From Microglena sp. YARC (lineage: Eukaryota > Chlorophyta > Chlorophyceae > Chlamydomonadales > Chlamydomonadaceae), in assembly GCA_022414725.1 (NCBI GenBank), contig CM039464.1, forward strand, positions 28,697,543 to 28,761,542: a stretch of DNA of 64,000 bases, in the 5' to 3' direction. Positions 34,905-43,900 of the stretch are shown here, in pieces; within the stretch, counting starts at the first letter, position 1, and every line of letters starts with the position of its first letter. Made by a program: the position numbers and the translations under genes. The notes beneath the pieces were generated by a model. The model was not told the origin of the DNA, searched no databases, and saw only the letters and a list, made by a program, of their open reading frames with translations.

Positions 34905-37900
34905 CTATAATATATATATATAGAAGAGAAGAGAGCAATGTTATGTGACACAAGGGTAAGTCCCTAACTAGATGACTTATTGTATTTGATATATTAAAGT
35001 TGTTTCTGGCTGGCTGGCTAATTATTTCTTGGCTCTAAATTAAGATGTTTTTGTTTTTACTGTGCGGCTGGACCCGCAATATAATTGTGTAACACCGTTT
35101 CCAGAGAGAAGAGAGGGTGGGGTTGGGGTTGAGTGAGGGGTTGGAGTTTGGGGTGAGAGCGAGGGGCCGGAATTAGATGAGAGTGAGGGTGGGGATAGGT
35201 GAGTGAGGGGTGGAGTTGGGGTGAGAGCGAGGGGCGGAATTAGATGAGAGTGAGGGTGGGGATAGGGTGAGTGAGGGGTGGAGTTGGGGTGAGAGCGAGG
35301 GGGCGGAATTAGATGAGAGTGAGGGTGGGGATAGGTGAGTGAAGGGGTGGAGTTGGAGGTGAGAGCGAGGGGGCGGAATTAAGATGAGAAGTGAGGGTGG
35401 GGATAGGGTGAGTGAGGGGTGTGATTGGGGTGAGAGCGAGGGGCGGAATTAGATGAGAGTGAGGGTGGGGATGGGTAAGTGAGGGGTTGGAGTTGGGGTG
35501 AGAGCGAGGGGGCGGAATTAGATGAGAGTGAGGGTGGGGATAGGGTGAGTGAGGGGTGGAGTTGGGGTGAGAGCGAGGGGGCGGAATTAGATGAGAGTGA
35601 GGGTGGGGATAGGGTGAGTGAGGGGTGGAGTTGGGTGAACCGAGCGAGGGGCGGCGGAATTAGATGAGAGTGAGGGTGGGGATAGGGTTAGAGACGTCAT
35701 GTCTCACCTGCTTCTCCTGTGAGTGCAGAGTGTCGTACTGCCGTTGTACAATATGCAACAGTTTCTTCATCTCTGCAGCAAGGGCAGTACGCTTTTCTCT
35801 TCGTATTGTCATCTTGTTAAGCAGAACGGCAGCATGGCTACCACGGGCCTACGGCATGATGAATAAACTGCACAGCAAAAAAATGATAGAAATGAAAGAA
35901 TGATGATATGCCTGGGCAGAAAAAAAAATTGATGATGAAATTATTTAAAATGATGATGAAATGATGCTTGTTGAGCAGAACAGCAGCGTGACTACCATGT
36001 GCCTCGCATGATGATAACACCTGTGGCAGCAAACCAATGATGATGACATGATTACAAAATAATGACGGAAGTATAAATATAAATGATGATGACATGATTA
36101 CAAAATGATGACGAAATTATAAATATAAATGATGATGACATCGATGACATGATGAAAAAATGATGATCAAGGGTAGTATGCTTATCTCTTCACATTGTCA
36201 TCTTGTTGAGCAGAACGGCAGCATGGCTACCATGAAATGATAAAAATGGTGATGAAATGATAAAACATGCTGTTGAAATGATACAAATGATGATGAAATG
36301 ATGATGAAATGATGAAAAACATGATGACGAAATGATGAAAACATGATGATGAAATGATGGAATGATGACGAAATGATGATACACCTGTGCAGCAATTATG
36401 ATGAAATGAAAGAAGGATGATATGCTTGCGCAGCAAAATATTATGATGAAATGATAAAACTGATGATGAAATGATTAAAATGGTGATGAAATGATAAAGC
36501 ATGATGTTGAAATGATACAAATGATGATGAAATGATGAAATAATGATGAAATGATTTAAAATGATGATAAACCTGCGCAGCAAACAATGATGATGAAATG
36601 ATGAAAAACCTGATGACGAAATGATGATGAAATGATGATGAAATGATTTAAAATGATTTAAAATGATGATAAACCTGTGCAGCAAACAATGATGATGAAA
36701 TGATGAAAAATCTGATGACGACATGATGAAAACATGATGATGAAATGATGAAAAAATGATGACGAAATGATGAAAAAATGATGATGAAATGATGAAAAAA
36801 TGATGACGAAATGATGAAAACATGATGATGAAATGATGGAATAATGACGAAATGATGATACACCTGTGCAGCAATTATGACGAAATGAAAGAAGGAATTA
36901 TGCTGCGCAGCAAAATGTTATGATGAAATTATACAAATTATGATGAAATGATTAAAATGGTGATGAAATGATAAAACATGATGTTGAAATGATACAAATG
37001 ATGATGAAATGATGAAGTGATGATGGAATGATTAATAATGATGATACACCTGCGCAGCAAACAATGATAATGAAATGATTAAAAACATGATGACGAAATG
37101 ATGGAAACATGATGATGAAATGATGGAATAATGACGAAATGATGATACACCTGTGCAGCAAACAATGATGATCAAAAGATTTAAAAATGATGAAATGATG
37201 ATTAAATTTTATGAAGAATGCATGATGTGCCTGCGCAGCAAACAATGATGATGAAATGATTTAAAACATGATGACAAAATGATGTAAATGATGATGAAAT
37301 GATGGAATAATGATGGTATGTCTACACAGAACAAGGGGTTCCAAGGATTCTGTGCTTCGCGAATTGAGCAACCGATGCACAGCTATCCAACTGGGCCAAC
37401 ACCTTCCGTTTGCAATGTCCGCGTCGCAAAGAAGGTGTGTATTTTTATATATACTGCACCACACAATGCCACACCACGCCACGCCACACCTTACACACTT
37501 AGTCTGAAGGGACTTGGCCAGCCTCACATCAACTGGACCTACACCTTCAGCCCCTTTCAGTGATATACAATGGTCTAGTGGTAGACCAGATCGCTTGAGG
37601 ATGAAGAGTCGGGGGTTCGACTCCCCCTTGTGTCGCTCTTGGCGTTGCAGGTCGTTGTCAACTGCGATGGTAGCTTTGTCCCAGTATGAGGTAGGAGACG
37701 CTCCCATCCGCGTACGACGGGGCTCCCTTTACACCACGCCCCACCAGGCGTTATCATTTCCAACAACTTCCGTTTGCAATGTCCGCGTTGCAAAGAAGGT
37801 GTGTATTTATTTATATACACCGCACCACACAATGCCACGCCATGCCACGCACCCCACACACTTAGTCTGAAGGGTCTTGGACAGCCTCACATAATGTGCC

Positions 37901-40900
37901 TGAACTTTGCAGGGGTGTGCTGATTTTGTTCAATGCCGTCTCCAAGGCCCTCACACCACGCCCTTACACCAAACACCCCACACAACACACCTAACACCAC
38001 ACCTCACACCACACACTTAGTCTGAAGGGTCTTGGACAGCCTCACATACGTTGTCTGAACTTTGCAGGGGTTTGGTATTTTGTTCAATGCCGTCTCCAAG
38101 GCCCTCACACCACACCCTCAAACCAAACACACCACACCACACACCACGAAACACACCAACACCACACCAAAAAAACCAACACCACACCAAACACACCAGC
38201 ACCAGCACCACACCAACCACACCAAAACCACACACTTCGTCAAAAACGATGGTGGAAAAAAGATTGAACCCACCTCAGCAGCCGATGTGCAGATCAGCTG
38301 TTGCTCTTCCCCCAAAATAAAAGTAACCCCCCCTTTGCTCTTCAAATGGTAGCCCTGGGGGCTGCCGCGCCCAGAAGGGGGGGCTTTTCCCCCAAAAGTT
38401 GACCCACCTTCAGCAGCCCATGCGCAGTCCAGCTGTTGCTCTTCTAAAAACGATGCTAAGGCGCCTAAGCCCTAAGGCTCATTGCTCTTCAAAAACAATT
38501 GCTGGAAAAAAAAGAGTGGACCCACCTGAAGCAGAACACCAACCACAGCAGCACCACACCAGCTCCACCAACACCACAAACCTAGTCAAAAACAATGGTG
38601 GAAAAGAAGAGTGGAACCACCTCAGCAGCTGATGTGAAGTCCAGCTGTTGCTCTTCTAAAGCAATGCAAAACCCTAAACCCTACTCCCTACAACTCTTTG
38701 CTCTTCAAATTCAATGCTGGACAAGTCCTATGCAGCGTTGCAAGCGACGCGGAAGCCTGCGTAGTGTGTCGGCAACGGAACGACCGGTGGCAGGGAAATG
38801 GAGGTAACCCAAGCCAGTTAAGTTATTGAGGACAGTTTTGCTGAACGTGTCAGAGTTCAATTTTTTTTGTCAGACAGTCGGACTGACGCAAGACGAATGA
38901 CAATAGGAGGGGGGCTCTGCCAAAACAATGGTGGGACCCACCTCAGCAGCCGATGCGTAGACCAGCTATCGTCTTTAAAAATGGGTAATCCTGGGGGCTC
39001 CCGCCCCCCAGAAGGGGGGGCTTTGCCAGAAGAGTGGACCCACCTTAGCAGCTGATGCGCAGTCCAGCTGTCGCTCTTCAAATGGGTAACCCTGGGGGCT
39101 TCCGTCCCCCAAGAAGGGGGGTCTTTGCCAAACAAGTTCTATGCAGCATCGCATGCGAAGCTAAAAATGGCGGAGAGTGTTCGCGACGCCAGCGGACAGG
39201 TGGCAACCGAAGCGAGTTAGTTTACGAGACCATTGCCTGAGTGTAAGGCTTCCTCTCAGTCAAACGGTCCGTCGGTCGGTCGGTGGCGTCGGTCGGCTCG
39301 GAGTCGGTCGTACACACAGACTTTTGGAACAAATTGGGTAACCCTGGGGGCTCTCTTTGCCCCCTTGGAAGAGGGGCTCTCCGAAAAGTGGACCCAGCCG
39401 AAGCAGTGCCAATGTTGCAGTCTAGCTGTTGGAGGCTCTAAGAAGTTTGTGTGGGGTGGGAGAGTGGTGTGGGGGGTTGGAGGGGGAAGGAGTGTAACAG
39501 TGGCTGGCGAGAGATAGGTGTATGTGTGGGGGTGGGAGAGTGTGTGGGGGTGTGGAGGGGGGAGGGGTTGGCGGTGTCGGTCGATGTTAGGGTTTAGAGT
39601 GTAATGTGTCGGGTGGGTGAGTGTGTGAGGGTGTGTGGAGGGTGGAGGGGGTGTGCGGTTGCTGGCGAGGGATTAGAGTTGGTATGTGTGGGGGTGGGAA
39701 AGTGTGTGAGGTGTGGAGGGGGAACAGGGGTGTACGGTGCTGGCGAGAGATGGGTGTATGTCTGGGGGTGGGAGGTGGTGTGGGGGTGTGGAGTGGCAGA
39801 CGGGGTGTATGGTGCCTGGCGAGAGACAANNNNNNNNNNNNNNNNNNNNNNNNNNNNNNNNNNNNNNNNNNNNNNNNNNNNNNNNNNNNNNNNNNNNNNN
39901 NNNNNNNNNNNNNNNNNNNNNNNNNNNNNNNNNNNNNNNNNNNNNNNNNNNNNNNNNNNNNNNNNNNNNNNNNNNNNNNNNNNNNNNNNNNNNNNNNNNN
40001 NNNNNNNNNNNNNNNNNNNNNNNNNNNNNNNNNNNNNNNNNNNNNNNNNNNNNNNNNNNNNNNNNNNNNNNNNNNNNNNNNNNNNNNNNNNNNNNNNNNN
40101 NNNNNNNNNNNNNNNNNNNNNNNNNNNNNNNNNNNNNNNNNNNNNNNNNNNNNNNNNNNNNNNNNNNNNNNNNNNNNNNNNNNNNNNNNNNNNNNNNNNN
40201 NNNNNNNNNNNNNNNNNNNNNNNNNNNNNNNNNNNNNNNNNNNNNNNNNNNNNNNNNNNNNNNNNNNNNNNNNNNNNNNNNNNNNNNNNNNNNNNNNNNN
40301 NNNNNNNNNNNNNNNNNNNNNNNNNNNNNNNNNNNNNNNNNNNNNNNNNNNNNNNNNNNNNNNNNNNNNNNNNNNNNNNNNNNNNNNNNNNNNNNNNNNN
40401 NNNNNNNNNNNNNNNNNNNNNNNNNNNNNNNNNNNNNNNNNNNNNNNNNNNNNNNNNNNNNNNNNNNNNNNNNNNNNNNNNNNNNNNNNNNNNNNNNNNN
40501 NNNNNNNNNNNNNNNNNNNNNNNNNNNNNNNNNNNNNNNNNNNNNNNNNNNNNNNNNNNNNNNNNNNNNNNNNNNNNNNNNNNNNNNNNNNNNNNNNNNN
40601 NNNNNNNNNNNNNNNNNNNNNNNNNNNNNNNNNNNNNNNNNNNNNNNNNNNNNNNNNNNNNNNNNNNNNNNNNNNNNNNNNNNNNNNNNNNNNNNNNNNN
40701 NNNNNNNNNNNNNNNNNNNNNNNNNNNNNNNNNNNNNNNNNNNNNNNNNNNNNNNNNNNNNNNNNNNNNNNNNNNNNNNNNNNNNNNNNNNNNNNNNNNN
40801 NNNNNNNNNNNNNNNNNNNNNNNNNNNNNGTTGATGCTGTAGCGTTTATACTACCCATGTCACTTTGCAATAAGACGCTGTGAGCAACACATACTATATA

Positions 40901-43900
40901 ATCGCCGATTATCAGCGCTTTGTGCATGCCCCCAGAAAGCAATCCCTCAGGATACCCCTGATAACTGTATATACAATTGATAAACTTTAGCCTAGTCAGA
41001 CAGGCAGGCATCATTATGATATCACATGATGCATTGATATGCATAAGATGTCATATTGCTGTTTCCTTTTATGTCATTTTCTCGTGTTCACCTTGACATA
41101 GCCAGAACCCTCAGGTCTGAGGAATGCAAGAATCTGCAAGCTATATGGCATACATATGTCATTTCTCGTTTTTTATCAATTTTATTTATTTATTCGAATT
41201 TCATTTGTATTATGTCATTTTTTAATTTCTGGTGTCACCTTGACAGTAAGCCAGAACCCTCAGGTCTGGAACAAGAATGCAGAATCTTGCAGCTCTGAGC
41301 CCCCCATGCTGTTCTGCACCCATGCCTAGAGCTGGCTTGTCTGGACAATGCTGCAGTTGGAGCGCTGGCTGAAGATCCCCCGAAGCCTTTGGAGCTCAGA
41401 CGCCCAGACGATGGCGCTGTGAGTTCAAACGAAAGAAGCGCCGATGGGTAGGAGCAGATCGCAGATGGGGAAGCAGAAAGAAGTGTCGTGTCGTGCTTGG
41501 TGGAGGTGGTGTCGTGATTGAGCATGATTGATGATGATGGGGTGGTGGTGGTGGTGCGCGATCTGCTGAGTTCACAGGTTATACGCAGATTATTTCTGCA
41601 GTTTATAAGCAGATTATATGCAGGTTTTAAGCAGGTAATGAGCAGATCATGTATAGCAGAAAAAATCGCATCGGGAGAGTAAAACATTTGGAGGCCTTGA
41701 CACCTCCTGGTTAGAATTATGATTTAGAGAGCTTATGCGCAAGACCCCGAAACCCATATACTTGGGTAAAGGAAGAATCTCGGCTGGATGCATTGGCCTA
41801 CCGGCACGTGCCCTGGCTATATTCTTGAGTGTCCCGTCTATTGTGACAATGAAAGTGCGCGGCGTTCAAGTCCCTGTGGTGCGCTTAGCGTCGGCGCGTC
41901 GCTGTCAACTGCCATGGTAGCTTTGTTAGCCATGGTAAAATAGGCAGCCTGTCCCTACCGCCGAAGACGGGCTTCCTTTATACAGGCCCCACCAGGCGTT
42001 ATCATGCTTTGATTAATCCCGAGTCATGCCCTTTTTATGCATCCAGGGCCAAACCTCTCAATTTCTGCCATCTCCCAAATCGGCAGCTGCTGGGACTGGC
42101 AAGCCTAGCCTTGATCTGTCCATTTGGCAGGACGTAGGCAGTGCTGCATGCTTCCAGTGTCAGAGCATCTTGGACTGGAAGCGAGTTCGTTTTCAGATGT
42201 CTGAGTATGTATGTGTGTGTGCTTATAGTCCAGGGGTTTTACAGTCCAGGGCGTCCATCTGTAACAGTCCCCTCTAAGTACAGGTCTTAGCTGTAGAAGG
42301 TGTAATGTGTAGACGCGCAGATGCTGCATGCTTCAGTGTCAGGCATATTGCGACTGGAAGTAGTTTTCTCGATTTCAGCATGTCTGTAAGTATGTATATG
42401 TGCTGCCTAGTGCTAGTCCAGACGGGTTACGTCCAGGGGTCCATGTTGCAGTTCCCCTCTAAGTACAGGCTTAAGCTGTCTAGAATGTGTATCGTGTATT
42501 TGACGTGCAGTGCCTGCATGCTTCCGTTGTCAGCATCTTGGACTGGAAGGAAACTTTGTTTACTGAGCCTGAAATAGCCTAAAATTAAGCCTGGAAATTA
42601 CCTGAAAGGCCTGGAAAAAACACTGAAGAGCCTGAAATAGCCTGCGAATTACCATGAAAGCCTGGAAAAAAAACTGAAAGAGCCTGAAATAGCTGGAATT
42701 ACACCTAAAAAGCCTGGAAAACTGGAATTACCGAAAAGCCTGAGAAAACTGAAATAGCCTTGAAATTACTGAAAAGCCCTGGAAACTGGAATTACCTGAA
42801 AAGCTGAGAAAACTGAAATAGCCTGAAATTACCTGAAAGCCTGGAAAACTGAAATAAACCTAAAATAGCCTGGAATTACCTGAAAGCGCCTGGAAAAAAA
42901 CTGAAGCAGCCTGAAATAGCTGGAATTACTGAAAAAGCCTGGAAAACTGGAATTACCTGAAAGCCTGAGAAAACTGAAATAAGCCTGAAATTACCTGAAA
43001 AGCCTGGGAAAAACGTGGAATTAACCTGAAAAGCCTGAGCAAAACTTGAAATAGCCTGAAATTACCTGAAAAAGCCTGGACAAACTGGGAAGATTACCTG
43101 AAAAGCTGAGAAACTGAAATAAGCTGAAAATTACCTGAAAGCCTGAAAACTGAAATAGCCTGAAATTACTGAAAAGCCTGCGCAAAAACTGAAATAGCCT
43201 GAAAATTTACCTGAAAAGCCTGCGAAAAACTGAAATATGCCTGAAAAATTACTGAAAAGCTGGAAAAACTGAAAATAGCCTGAAATACCTGAAAAGCCTG
43301 CGAAAAAACTGAAAAACCTGAAAATAGTACTGCAGTTGTCTCACATGCAAGCGGCTAGTGAATGTACAACTACCCCCTGGCACATTCGCCGGGGCGTCTT
43401 TGCACCCTGTCTGCATCCCTACGGCCACCCTTATACACACAGAATACACCCTATCTGAGTAGGGAACGGCAATATGATATCATATGATATCATATGATAG
43501 ATATGACACGATGGTGAGAATAGACCTGACTAGCGCTTATGAATTATAATTTATAAATTTGGTAATTTATAAATTTAATTATAAAATTTATAATTTATAA
43601 ATTTATATTATAAATTTATAAATTTATAAAATTTATATACATATCATGATATGATGCACTTTGTATGATATCATACTTCACATTTTGTCGACATCATATG
43701 TATATACCGGTCCCTATATATAAGCCAAATAAAAGTTTAACAAAGAACCCCCAAATTGGCAGTGCACGATTAAACCAGGATCATTAATGGGGTCCTGTGC
43801 CCTGCCCACTACCCTGCAGGTATTTCTTTCAGCTACGAGCAGTAGCTTCTCGGCAGCTCCTCAAGCCAGCCCCTGAGTCAAACCCAAATATTTCAGCATT

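Noticed and set aside
39587..41044. Open frames spanning the N block
   Set aside because: Consist mainly of undetermined residues.
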